Source: Bacillota bacterium (GTDB lineage: Bacteria; Bacillota; Clostridia; Acetivibrionales; DSM-1351). From it: DNA of 7,865 nucleotides. The DNA lies in contig JAEZIV010000049.1 of the NCBI GenBank assembly GCA_023436515.1, forward strand, positions 1-7,865. Reading direction: 5' to 3'. This document shows positions 1 to 5,733 of this stretch, piece after piece. The notes under the pieces were generated by a model. It searched no databases. It was not told the DNA's origin and saw only the letters and a list, made by a program, of their open reading frames with translations. Each line of letters opens with the position of its first letter. The stretch's first letter is position 1. The position numbers and the translations under genes were made by a program.

Positions 1-81
1 GTACAGAGCTGCTATGATATGAAACCCTTCTATCTCAGGAAGTCACAAGCTGAGAGAGAGAAGGAGCGGACTGAAAGGTAG
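1..81 (+). CDS. tsaB: 3' end of tsaB-like gene (t6A tRNA modification), partial
   Basis: The window opens inside a reading frame of 26 codons that ends at TAG 79-81. The visible C-terminus contains PFYLRKSQAERE, which resembles the tail of clostridial TsaB (YeaZ), the partner of TsaD in making threonylcarbamoyladenosine on ANN-decoding tRNAs in the cytoplasm. The stop codon lies 5 bases before the rimI start, and tsaB-rimI adjacency is a well-known bacterial arrangement, which supports the call. Only the tail is present, so the catalytic-complex interface and the fold cannot be checked. The identification rests on a short motif plus context. Confidence 0.72.
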   Translation, partial: VQSCYDMKPFYLRKSQAEREKERTER

Positions 82-86
82 AGGGT

Positions 87-542
87 ATGATTAACAATCT
101 TGAAGTAATACAGATGACTGAGGAGCATTTGGACGGGGTCTTAATAATTGAAAACCTGAGCTTTAAAATTCCCTGGTCCAGAAATTCCTTTACAGAGGAA
201 CTAAAAACAAACAAGCTGGCGATTTACCTTGTGGCAGTAGCTGATACAAAGGTTATAGGATACGGTGGAATGTGGATGATTGTAGATGAGGGACACATTA
301 CAAATATCGCGGTACATCCCGAATTCAGGCGCAGCGGTGCAGGTTCCCGAATTATCGAAAAGCTTTTGGAGGTATGCCGGCTGAACGGAATTAAAGGCCT
401 TACCCTGGAGGTTAGAAACAGTAATATACCTGCTCAGAAATTATATGAAAAATACGGTTTTAGAGCTGAGGGAATAAGAAAGGGATATTATACCGATACC
501 GGTGAGGATGCTTTGATTATGTGGAGACGCTTGGACGGTTGA
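87..542 (+). CDS. rimI: Ribosomal protein S18-alanine N-acetyltransferase RimI
   Basis: This 151-residue protein is a single-domain GNAT acetyltransferase of normal RimI length. RimI moves an acetyl group from acetyl-CoA to the N-terminal alanine of ribosomal protein S18. Visible hallmarks are the PWS...F..EL substrate-side motif (residues 29-39), the beta-4 strand HITNIAVHP (70-78), the acetyl-CoA pyrophosphate loop RRSGAG (81-86), the LEVR strand with Glu108 (the usual catalytic glutamate position), NIPAQKLYEKYGF with Tyr120 (the general-acid position), and the RimI-type tail GIRKGYYTDTGEDALIMW (129-146). The ATG at 87 is preceded by GAAAGG (73-78) at 8 bases, inside the end of the tsaB-like gene, so the two are probably co-transcribed. 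The usual third member, tsaD, does not follow; a Lon-family gene does. A related GNAT is the only real alternative. Confidence 0.93.
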   Translation: MINNLEVIQMTEEHLDGVLIIENLSFKIPWSRNSFTEELKTNKLAIYLVAVADTKVIGYGGMWMIVDEGHITNIAVHPEFRRSGAGSRIIEKLLEVCRLNGIKGLTLEVRNSNIPAQKLYEKYGFRAEGIRKGYYTDTGEDALIMWRRLDG

Positions 543-599
543 GACAGCCTATAATTATTGAGTAAGCCCAAATATTATTCTTAATAAAATGAGTCTTGT

Positions 600-604
600 G
601 GAGG
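600..604 (+). promoter_or_regulatory. Ribosome binding site fixing the Lon-family start at 610
   Basis: GGAGG lies 5 bases before ATG 610. The in-frame ATG at 589 is longer by 7 codons, but it is preceded only by AT-rich sequence without a Shine-Dalgarno match, so 610 is the better start. Confidence 0.75.
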
Positions 605-609
605 TTATA

Positions 610-3012
610 ATGAAGCCAAAGGAACTTACATTTAAAGAGTTGGACTACAGGTGCAGCGAAGCTGTATTTCCTTTCAAAAGTACAGCAGAGCTGGGGGTAT
701 TCGAAGGGATTATCGGTCAGGAGAGAGCCTCAAAAGCAATGATATTCGGCCTTAAAATGAAAATGAGGGGCTACAATATATACATGTCTGGACCTACTGG
801 TACAGGTAAAACCAGCTTTGCAAAACAGATTGTAAGTGAAACGGCTGCAAATATGAGCGTTCCCGACGACTGGTGCTACATATACAATTTCGCCAAACCC
901 AATCAGCCCATGGCTATAAGCCTTCCTGCGGGTAGGGGTAAAGAATTTCAAACAGATATGGAAGCCTTTGTAAAGGTCATAAAGCAGGAAATAGTTAACT
1001 CCTTCGATAACGACCAGTATGAGAAGGAAAAGGCTGAGATAATGGAAGAGTATGAGCGCAAGAAGGATGAGCTTCTGGATAAACTAAGTAAGGATGCAGA
1101 GGCCCATGGCTTTAAGGTTAATACCGGGAGCTCCGGAATATACTTTTTGCCAATTGTTGAGGGGAAAACCATAAGTGAAGAAGAGTTTGAAACCCTGGAT
1201 GATAATATAAAGGAAGAGATAAATGAAAAAACCACTATATTGCAGCAGGACACTCTGGACATCATTCGCAAGCTGAAAAGTAATGACAAGGATACAAGAC
1301 AGAAGGTATCAGAATGGGAAAACAAAATAGCTCTTTTGGCTCTTGGCGTTCAAATGAGTGACCTGAAAGAGAAGTATAAGGATTTTAGTGCAATAATGGA
1401 ATACCTTGATAATGTCCAGCAGGATATTTTGGATAATCTTGATGATTTCCGGGAGGAAGAGGTAAGCGAGGAGCAGCCGCAGTTTATCATACCCTTCATG
1501 CAAAAGGAAGAAACGCCGATATACAAATATCGAGTGAACCTGCTGGTGGACAATAGTACTCTTAAGGGTGCACCAGTTATAATTGACTTTAATCCTACCT
1601 ATCCTAACCTTATAGGTAAGATAGAATATGATAACGAGTTTGGCTCTGTTTCAACGGATTACACAAAAATAAAGCCAGGTCTGTTTCACTTGGCCAATGG
1701 AGGGTATTTAATACTGCAAGCAAAGGATGTACTAAGTAATCCCCAGGCATACGAGGCAATAAATCGTGTGCTTAAGACAAAGAAAATAAATATAGAAAAC
1801 ATGAAGGATCAGGCAGGGGTAGTTGCTGTTCCAGCTCTTAAGCCCCAGCCCATTCCCGTTGATATAAAGGTTGTACTTGTGGGAAACACCTCCATTTATC
1901 AGCTGTTGTATGAATATGAGGAGGATTTTAGAAAGCTTTTCAAGGTAAAAGTGGATTTCGATGAGGAAATGGATAGAAGTGAAGAAAATATATTAAAGCT
2001 GGCAGCTTTTATCAGCGGCTTTTGCCGTAAGGAGAACACACTTCATTTCGACAGATCCGGGGTTGCAAAGGTTGTTGAGTACGCCTCCTGGCTGGTAGAA
2101 GATAAAAACAAGCTAACGACCAGATTTAATGATATAGTTGAAATATTGTGTGAAGCCTGCATGTGGGCTCAAGATGACGGAGCTAAATTAGTAAAGGCAA
2201 AGCATGTAAAACAGGCAATAAGTGAAAAAGCTGCAAGGTGTGACCGGGTAGACAAGAAAATGCTCGAAATGCTTGAGGATGGTACCATTATGGTAGCTAC
2301 TGACGGTGAGCAGATAGGCCAGATAAATGGTTTGACAGTCATGGATATGGGGGATTACTCCTTTGGAAAGCCCTCAAGAATTACCGCATCCACTTATATT
2401 GGAGAAAGCGGCATAGTAAATGTAGAAAGAGAAGTAGACCTGAGTGGTACCTCACACAGTAAAGGAGTTCTAATCCTCAGCGGATATATAGGACAAAAGT
2501 TTGCACAGGAATTCCCTCTGTCATTAACTGCAAGTCTGTGCTTTGAGCAGTTGTATGGGGGAGTTGACGGTGATAGCGCTTCAAGTGCAGAACTCTATGC
2601 TATTTTGTCCAGTCTGTCAGAAGTGCCAATAAAGCAATCCCTTGCGGTGACCGGATCTGTTAATCAGAAGGGTGAAATCCAACCTGTGGGAGGAGTTTCC
2701 TATAAAATTGAAGGCTTTTTTGAGCTTTGTAAAAAAAGGGGACTTGATGGCAAGCATGGAGTAATAATACCACACCAAAATGTAAAAAATCTTGTATTGA
2801 ATGAGGAGATTATCGAAGCAGTTCGAAAAAAACTCTTCCACATATATCCTGTGGCAACAATTGATCAAGGCATACAGCTCCTTACGGGAATAGAAGCGGG
2901 GGAAAAAACTTCTGACGGTACCTTCAGAAAAGGAACCATAAACTATTTGGTGAACAAGAAGTTGGAATTATATGCCAGAACCGTTATGAACGGAGGTAAA
3001 AGAAAAAAATAG
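610..3012 (+). CDS. Lon-family ATP-dependent protease, AAA_32 type (LonC/LonH-like)
   Basis: The product is an 800-residue cytoplasmic protein with an AAA-like module and a C-terminal Lon protease domain, as in the AAA_32 plus Lon_C family that includes E. coli YcbZ (LonH). Numbered from ATG 610, a Walker A loop GPTGTGKT is at 61-68. A long, highly charged coiled-coil insertion follows (about 130-260). The Walker B region reads HLANGGYLILQA (360-371), without the usual Asp-Glu pair. A sensor-1-like Asn is at 426 and a sensor-2-like Arg at 505. The protease motif DGDSAS places the catalytic Ser at 656, and PVGGVSYK places the catalytic Lys at 699. The 43-residue spacing equals the Ser679-Lys722 spacing of E. 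coli Lon. The protein presumably degrades misfolded or regulatory proteins; its substrates are not known from the sequence. A 67-base gap separates it from rimI, so it may be in the same transcript or have its own promoter. Confidence 0.9.
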   Translation: MKPKELTFKELDYRCSEAVFPFKSTAELGVFEGIIGQERASKAMIFGLKMKMRGYNIYMSGPTGTGKTSFAKQIVSETAANMSVPDDWCYIYNFAKPNQPMAISLPAGRGKEFQTDMEAFVKVIKQEIVNSFDNDQYEKEKAEIMEEYERKKDELLDKLSKDAEAHGFKVNTGSSGIYFLPIVEGKTISEEEFETLDDNIKEEINEKTTILQQDTLDIIRKLKSNDKDTRQKVSEWENKIALLALGVQMSDLKEKYKDFSAIMEYLDNVQQDILDNLDDFREEEVSEEQPQFIIPFMQKEETPIYKYRVNLLVDNSTLKGAPVIIDFNPTYPNLIGKIEYDNEFGSVSTDYTKIKPGLFHLANGGYLILQAKDVLSNPQAYEAINRVLKTKKINIENMKDQAGVVAVPALKPQPIPVDIKVVLVGNTSIYQLLYEYEEDFRKLFKVKVDFDEEMDRSEENILKLAAFISGFCRKENTLHFDRSGVAKVVEYASWLVEDKNKLTTRFNDIVEILCEACMWAQDDGAKLVKAKHVKQAISEKAARCDRVDKKMLEMLEDGTIMVATDGEQIGQINGLTVMDMGDYSFGKPSRITASTYIGESGIVNVEREVDLSGTSHSKGVLILSGYIGQKFAQEFPLSLTASLCFEQLYGGVDGDSASSAELYAILSSLSEVPIKQSLAVTGSVNQKGEIQPVGGVSYKIEGFFELCKKRGLDGKHGVIIPHQNVKNLVLNEEIIEAVRKKLFHIYPVATIDQGIQLLTGIEAGEKTSDGTFRKGTINYLVNKKLELYARTVMNGGKRKK

Positions 3013-3024
3013 TTATCAGACATT

Positions 3025-3054
3025 TTCATATTAAAAACGTAACTATTATATAAT
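3025..3054 (+). promoter_or_regulatory. Putative sigma-A promoter of the sigma factor operon
   Basis: A consensus TATAAT (3049-3054) is preceded after 18 bases by TTCATA (3025-3030), a 4 of 6 match to the -35 box. It lies in the gap between the Lon-family gene and the sigma gene. I found no convincing ECF-type promoter here, although many ECF operons regulate themselves. Confidence 0.5.
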
Positions 3055-3083
3055 GGGTGTGGATTTTACAATTTTACCCATTA
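3051..3083. repeat. 8-bp perfect inverted repeat overlapping the -10 box
   Basis: TAATGGGT (3051-3058) and ACCCATTA (3076-3083) are exact reverse complements separated by 17 bases. The left arm overlaps the TATAAT box and the right arm lies about 35 bases before the sigma start. It could be a repressor operator or a 5' leader hairpin. It lacks a following T-run, so it is not a good terminator. Confidence 0.4.
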
Positions 3084-3098
3084 AAACTAACCTTTCGT

Positions 3099-3107
3099 GA
3101 AGGGGGG
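3099..3107 (+). promoter_or_regulatory. G-rich ribosome binding site of the sigma gene
   Basis: GAAGGGGGG ends on the first base of GTG 3107, too close to serve that start. It fits TTG 3119 (about 11 bases) best and GTG 3122 (14 bases) less well, and it decides against the longest reading. Confidence 0.5.
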
Positions 3108-3118
3108 TGTATCCTGCC

Positions 3119-3673
3119 TTGGTGCTTACAGATGCAGAACTGGTATCACGATGTATAAATGGTGACGGTAGTGCGTTTGAGGAAATTGTTACTAGATATA
3201 AAAAACTGGTTTATAGTGTTGTATATAAGATGATATCGGATAAGGAAGAAGTAAACGATGTTTCTCAAGAGGTTTTTATCAGATTGTACAAGTCTCTTGA
3301 CAAATACAATCCTGAGTATAAGATGTCGACCTGGATTGTTAAGATTACTTCTAATTTGTGTCTGGACACCCTTAGGAAAAAAAAGCAGGATACCGTTACA
3401 CTGGAGGATGCTATTGGAGTTTCCAGTAATGTAGATACACCTGAACAGGCAGTCATAAAAAACCAGCGGTCTCAATTAATTAAAAAAGCAATAAACGAAT
3501 TACCAGAGAAATATAGAATACTAATTATTCTTTTTCATAATAACGGAATGTCATATGAAGAAATGACAAAAGTATTAAATGAACCAATGTCAATTATAAA
3601 GAACAGACTATACAGAGCTAGGCTTATGTTAAAGGAGAAGCTTGATAGTGCAAGAAAGGAGGAGGTATTATGA
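3119..3673 (+). CDS. ECF-type RNA polymerase sigma factor
   Basis: This protein of about 184 residues has the two-domain build of extracytoplasmic function sigma factors, which direct RNA polymerase to a small regulon in response to envelope or other signals. Region 2 runs from AFEEIV (about residue 19) through DVSQEVFIRLYKSL and STWIVKITSNLCLD to RKKK (about 88), covering core-polymerase binding and -10 recognition. Region 4 (about 118-172) has the INELPEKYR lead-in and a helix-turn-helix MSYEEMTKVL...IIKNRLYRAR for the -35 element. The start is uncertain: GTG 3107 abuts the G-run binding site, so TTG 3119 is preferred, and GTG 3122 is also possible. The gene overlaps the next one by ATGA (3670-3673), which is typical of a sigma/anti-sigma pair held in fixed ratio by coupled translation. 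The ECF subgroup and target promoters cannot be told from sequence alone. Confidence 0.92.
   Translation: MVLTDAELVSRCINGDGSAFEEIVTRYKKLVYSVVYKMISDKEEVNDVSQEVFIRLYKSLDKYNPEYKMSTWIVKITSNLCLDTLRKKKQDTVTLEDAIGVSSNVDTPEQAVIKNQRSQLIKKAINELPEKYRILIILFHNNGMSYEEMTKVLNEPMSIIKNRLYRARLMLKEKLDSARKEEVL
3656..3666 (+). promoter_or_regulatory. Strong ribosome binding site of the anti-sigma gene
   Basis: AAGGAGGAGGT lies inside the end of the sigma gene, 3-8 bases before ATG 3670. With the ATGA stop/start overlap it predicts efficient, coupled translation of the anti-sigma factor. Confidence 0.75.
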
Positions 3674-4233
3674 GATGTAATGAATATCAGGATTTAATGA
3701 TGAAATTCTTTGACAAGAATTTAAATGACATTGAAGAAGCACGGTTCAAGCAGCACATAAAGGTCTGCAGCAAGTGCAACGAAGAATTTTTATCCTTAAA
3801 GGAGATACTTTGTGAGATAGGGCAGGATTCAGCAGTTGAGCCTCCTGAGAATTTTGAACTACAAGTTATGAGAAGGATTGAAAAAGAGACGGTTATGTAC
3901 ACCGGGACTAATCGTGAGAGTTCATTTGTTTATGATATTCTTTTAATGGCGGTCTCCTTCATATTCGTTATTCTATTTGGAGGAATTTTGTACGAAGCTA
4001 TAAAGCACCCTATTGAATTTGTTCGTCATGTACAGGTGGCAACAGATATTGTAAGGGACTTTTACTCAGCTGCAATTACGATGGCTAAGGGAATAGGTAT
4101 TGCAGTAGTTGGTGTGACTGCATCTGTTTACAAGACCTACTATTATGCATATATTTTACTCGGAATTCTCCTATTTGTCGTTCAGGGAGTGTTTTTCAGG
4201 ATGGTCAGAGGGGGTAATGGTACATCAAAATGA
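3670..4233 (+). CDS. Membrane-bound zinc-finger anti-sigma factor
   Basis: This 187-residue protein has an N-terminal anti-sigma zinc-finger domain (zf-HC2/ZAS type). The signature is His29-x3-Cys33-x2-Cys36, with Cys3 available as a fourth ligand. The domain should hold the partner sigma factor inactive at the cytoplasmic face. After a linker (about 50-85) comes a clear membrane helix (87-108). A moderately hydrophobic stretch follows (134-153), and then a second clear helix (about 160-177) ending in a positively charged RMVRGG tail. Two crossings with both ends inside fit the positive-inside rule, with 109-159 facing outward as a possible sensing part. The gene overlaps the sigma gene and the next gene by ATGA at both ends, so all three should be made together. 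The release mechanism (proteolysis, redox or zinc loss, or a partner protein) is not visible. Confidence 0.88.
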   Translation: MRCNEYQDLMMKFFDKNLNDIEEARFKQHIKVCSKCNEEFLSLKEILCEIGQDSAVEPPENFELQVMRRIEKETVMYTGTNRESSFVYDILLMAVSFIFVILFGGILYEAIKHPIEFVRHVQVATDIVRDFYSAAITMAKGIGIAVVGVTASVYKTYYYAYILLGILLFVVQGVFFRMVRGGNGTSK

Positions 4234-5129
4234 GTAAAAAATTGAGTGTATTGGTACTGTTTTTGCTTATAGTGACTATATTTGTGCCAGGTGTGGCGAC
4301 TGCTACAAAGAATGATCTGACCATCAGTAATCTTATAATTCTGGAGGATGAGACTGTTTCCGGAGCAAGCTGCGGAAATGTCACTGTAGTGCTTGGGAAT
4401 GCAGATATTAATGCCGATGTAGATGGAAGCATTATAGTTGTATTCGGTAAGACCTCCATAAACGGAGATGTGAGTGGGGATGTAGTTTCGGCCTTCGGTG
4501 AAGTTCACCTTAAGGAGGATTCTGTGATTAAGGGGAACCTTGTTTCGGTGGGCAAATTTAAAAAGGATGCCGATACTAAAATTGAAGGCACTAAAGTTAC
4601 AATTAACTTCGATTTTATATCCCTGTTTAAATCTAATGGCATCATCATTAACACTCTAATCCTAAGTTCTCTATTTACACTTATTGCAGGGCTGATACTA
4701 ATAGCAATATTCACCTCGCGCTTTAGGCTTATGTCCTATACCCTTAGGGAAGCACTGCCTCGAAGGATGGTGCTGGGAGCACTTGTAGTGGTGAGTCTTA
4801 CAATTGTTCTTGCCTTCCTTATATTTCTTCTGGTAGTTCCGGTATTGTATGTAACTATCATTTCACTGACCGAAATAATAGGAAGCATATATCTAGGGAC
4901 AGTTATATTTAGAAATTACTTCGACAGATCGGCTATATACCTTGAATTTTTTGTAGGTCATATACTAATTAGTATTCTAAAGATTGTGCCGTTGATAGTT
5001 ATCCCGTCGGGTTCGTATACTGCCCTTCTTGTATATGGTATATGTTTTGTGCTGATCGAATTTGCCTTGGCCTCATATGGATTAGGAACAATAATTGACA
5101 CCAGCTTTGGGAAGAAGGGCAAAAAGTAA
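4230..5129 (+). CDS. Secreted/anchored protein with bactofilin-like beta repeats and about 5 membrane helices
   Basis: The 299-residue product begins with a signal peptide (K3 K4, hydrophobic core 5-19, VATA at 22-25 with likely cleavage after Ala25). Residues 49-120 form four beta-type repeats with glycines at 49, 66, 83 and 102, each with a VV.G/INxDV pattern. Such 17-19 residue periods resemble bactofilin (polymer-forming, DUF583) beta-solenoids. About five hydrophobic helices follow (roughly 138-161, 181-203, 206-227, 236-258 and 264-288). The loops at 163-180 and 228-233 and the KKGKK tail are basic, so the repeats should face outside and the C-terminus inside. It is the last gene of the sigma/anti-sigma operon, overlapping by ATGA, with only a distant G-rich binding site (4208-4214). 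It may be the sensor, effector or target of that pair; this is inferred. Similarity to a characterised protein is not claimed. Confidence 0.75.
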   Translation: MSKKLSVLVLFLLIVTIFVPGVATATKNDLTISNLIILEDETVSGASCGNVTVVLGNADINADVDGSIIVVFGKTSINGDVSGDVVSAFGEVHLKEDSVIKGNLVSVGKFKKDADTKIEGTKVTINFDFISLFKSNGIIINTLILSSLFTLIAGLILIAIFTSRFRLMSYTLREALPRRMVLGALVVVSLTIVLAFLIFLLVVPVLYVTIISLTEIIGSIYLGTVIFRNYFDRSAIYLEFFVGHILISILKIVPLIVIPSGSYTALLVYGICFVLIEFALASYGLGTIIDTSFGKKGKK

Positions 5130-5179
5130 TTATTTCCCGGGGTAAGCTGTACCCAAACTTATTAATCACTCTATTATGC

Positions 5180-5209
5180 TTGCTTAATCCATGCCAAATA
5201 CAATATAAT
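5180..5209 (+). promoter_or_regulatory. Possible upstream tandem promoter of the HPr-like gene
   Basis: TATAAT (5204-5209) follows TTGCTT (5180-5185, 3 of 6 match) after 18 bases. It lies 40 bases before the better promoter at 5220-5249. The -10 is perfect but the -35 is weak, and the region is AT-rich, so chance is possible. Confidence 0.3.
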
Positions 5210-5219
5210 ATTTAAGAGT

Positions 5220-5249
5220 TTGATTTGTTTAAGGTTTATTTGGTATAAT
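5220..5249 (+). promoter_or_regulatory. Extended -10 sigma-A promoter of the HPr-like gene
   Basis: TTGATT (5220-5225), an 18-base spacer, then TATAAT (5244-5249) preceded by TGG (5241-5243), which gives a full extended -10 element. The start of transcription would fall near 5256, leaving a leader of about 35 bases that ends with the ribosome binding site at 5278-5284. This is the best promoter in the window. Confidence 0.75.
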
Positions 5250-5277
5250 ATGAATTGGGTAATTGAAGTATAAATAT

Positions 5278-5284
5278 GGGGGAG
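5278..5284 (+). promoter_or_regulatory. Ribosome binding site fixing the HPr-like start at 5291
   Basis: GGGGGAG lies 6 bases before ATG 5291. The in-frame ATG at 5276 overlaps this site and has none of its own. Starting at 5291 also places Ser46 exactly at HPr numbering. Confidence 0.8.
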
Positions 5285-5290
5285 CAAAAG

Positions 5291-5548
5291 ATGATTTCAA
5301 ATAAAGTAGTAATAAACTGTCCTTCAGGATTGGATTCCAAAGCAGCAGCTCTACTTGTACAAAAGGTTTCAAAATATAGCTCTAACATTTGGCTTGAAAA
5401 AGGAGAAAGACGTGCCAATGCAAAAAGCTTATTAGGGTTGCTATCACTGGGTGTTGAGAGACAGGCAACAATAACCATCATCACTGATGGAGAAGATGAG
5501 GAAAAAGCGTCCAGAGAAATTTCAGAGTATTTTTCCACTGGATTTTAA
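5291..5548 (+). CDS. HPr-family protein lacking the phosphorylatable His15 (Crh-like)
   Basis: This 85-residue protein has the length and layout of HPr, the phosphocarrier of the sugar phosphotransferase system. In HPr the active-site loop is GLHARPA; here residues 13-19 are GLDSKAA. The phosphorylated His15 is therefore Asp15, Arg17 is Lys and Pro18 is Ala, so phosphate transfer from Enzyme I should be lost. The regulatory site is kept: [12 protein letters not shown] (43-54) carries Ser46, the residue phosphorylated by HPr kinase in Firmicutes. This is the pattern of Crh, the B. subtilis HPr paralogue in which His15 is Gln, and which works only as a CcpA co-regulator in carbon catabolite control. 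The tail [13 protein letters not shown] is also HPr-like. The gene stands alone with its own promoter and terminator, upstream of uvrC. The Crh role is inferred; another regulatory or structural role is possible. Confidence 0.85.
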   Translation: MISNKVVINCPSGLDSKAAALLVQKVSKYSSNIWLEKGERRANAKSLLGLLSLGVERQATITIITDGEDEEKASREISEYFSTGF

Positions 5549-5588
5549 GGTGCTGATTGTAGCTTAATTTCAATAGTAATGAAACAAC

Positions 5589-5632
5589 AGTGGCTTTTGC
5601 AAACGATGTTGGTTTTGCATAGACCACTTTTT
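5589..5632 (+). terminator. Rho-independent terminator after the HPr-like gene
   Basis: Outer arms AGTGG (5589-5593) and CCACT (5624-5628) pair, and inner arms TGCAAAC (5598-5604) and GTTTTGCA (5612-5619) pair with one bulged base. The right side runs into TTTTT-G-TTT. It starts 41 bases after the stop codon, so it should end the HPr-like transcript and separate it from uvrC. The internal loop between the arms makes it imperfect. Confidence 0.68.
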
Positions 5633-5683
5633 GTTTATATTAATAAATTTTTCTCAGGATTATTTCATAAAGATGATGCTAAC

Positions 5684-5689
5684 TATAAT
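5684..5689 (+). promoter_or_regulatory. Candidate -10 box of the uvrC promoter
   Basis: A perfect TATAAT lies 45 bases before the uvrC start and after the terminator, where a new promoter is needed. The 15-18 base upstream positions offer only weak -35 matches (TTATTT 5660-5665 or TTTCAT 5663-5668), so the -35 box is unassigned. Confidence 0.4.
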
Positions 5690-5719
5690 ATTTGTATAAG
5701 AATCTGGTGCTCTGAGCTT

Positions 5720-5726
5720 AGAGGTG
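5720..5726 (+). promoter_or_regulatory. Ribosome binding site supporting the TTG start of uvrC
   Basis: AGAGGTG lies 7 bases before TTG 5734. No in-frame ATG occurs nearby before the conserved GIY-YIG motif, and the protein from TTG begins exactly as UvrC proteins usually do. Confidence 0.7.
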
Positions 5727-5733
5727 AATTAAT

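Noticed and set aside
550..555. TATAAT just after rimI as a promoter for the Lon-family gene
   Set aside because: No acceptable -35 box lies 16-18 bases upstream, and such hexamers are common in AT-rich gaps. It remains possible but unsupported.
948..1325. 125-codon open frame on the - strand inside the Lon-family gene
   Set aside because: It lies wholly within a well-supported gene, its protein is low-complexity serine/leucine-rich, which is typical of antisense reading of a charged coiled coil, and it has no recognisable domain.
5139..5160. Short hairpin GGGTA/TACCC just after the bactofilin-like gene as a terminator
   Set aside because: The stem is only 5 bp and no T-run follows (AAACTTATT), so termination here is not supported; readthrough to the terminator at 5589 is possible.
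5236..5538. 100-codon open frame on the - strand over the HPr-like gene
   Set aside because: It is antisense to a clear HPr-fold gene with promoter, binding site and terminator, and it has no family features.
5598..5611. Possible catabolite-response (cre) element TGCAAACG... beside the HPr-like gene
   Set aside because: Only the left half matches the cre consensus; the expected CA at the right end is missing, and the bases are already explained by the terminator stem.
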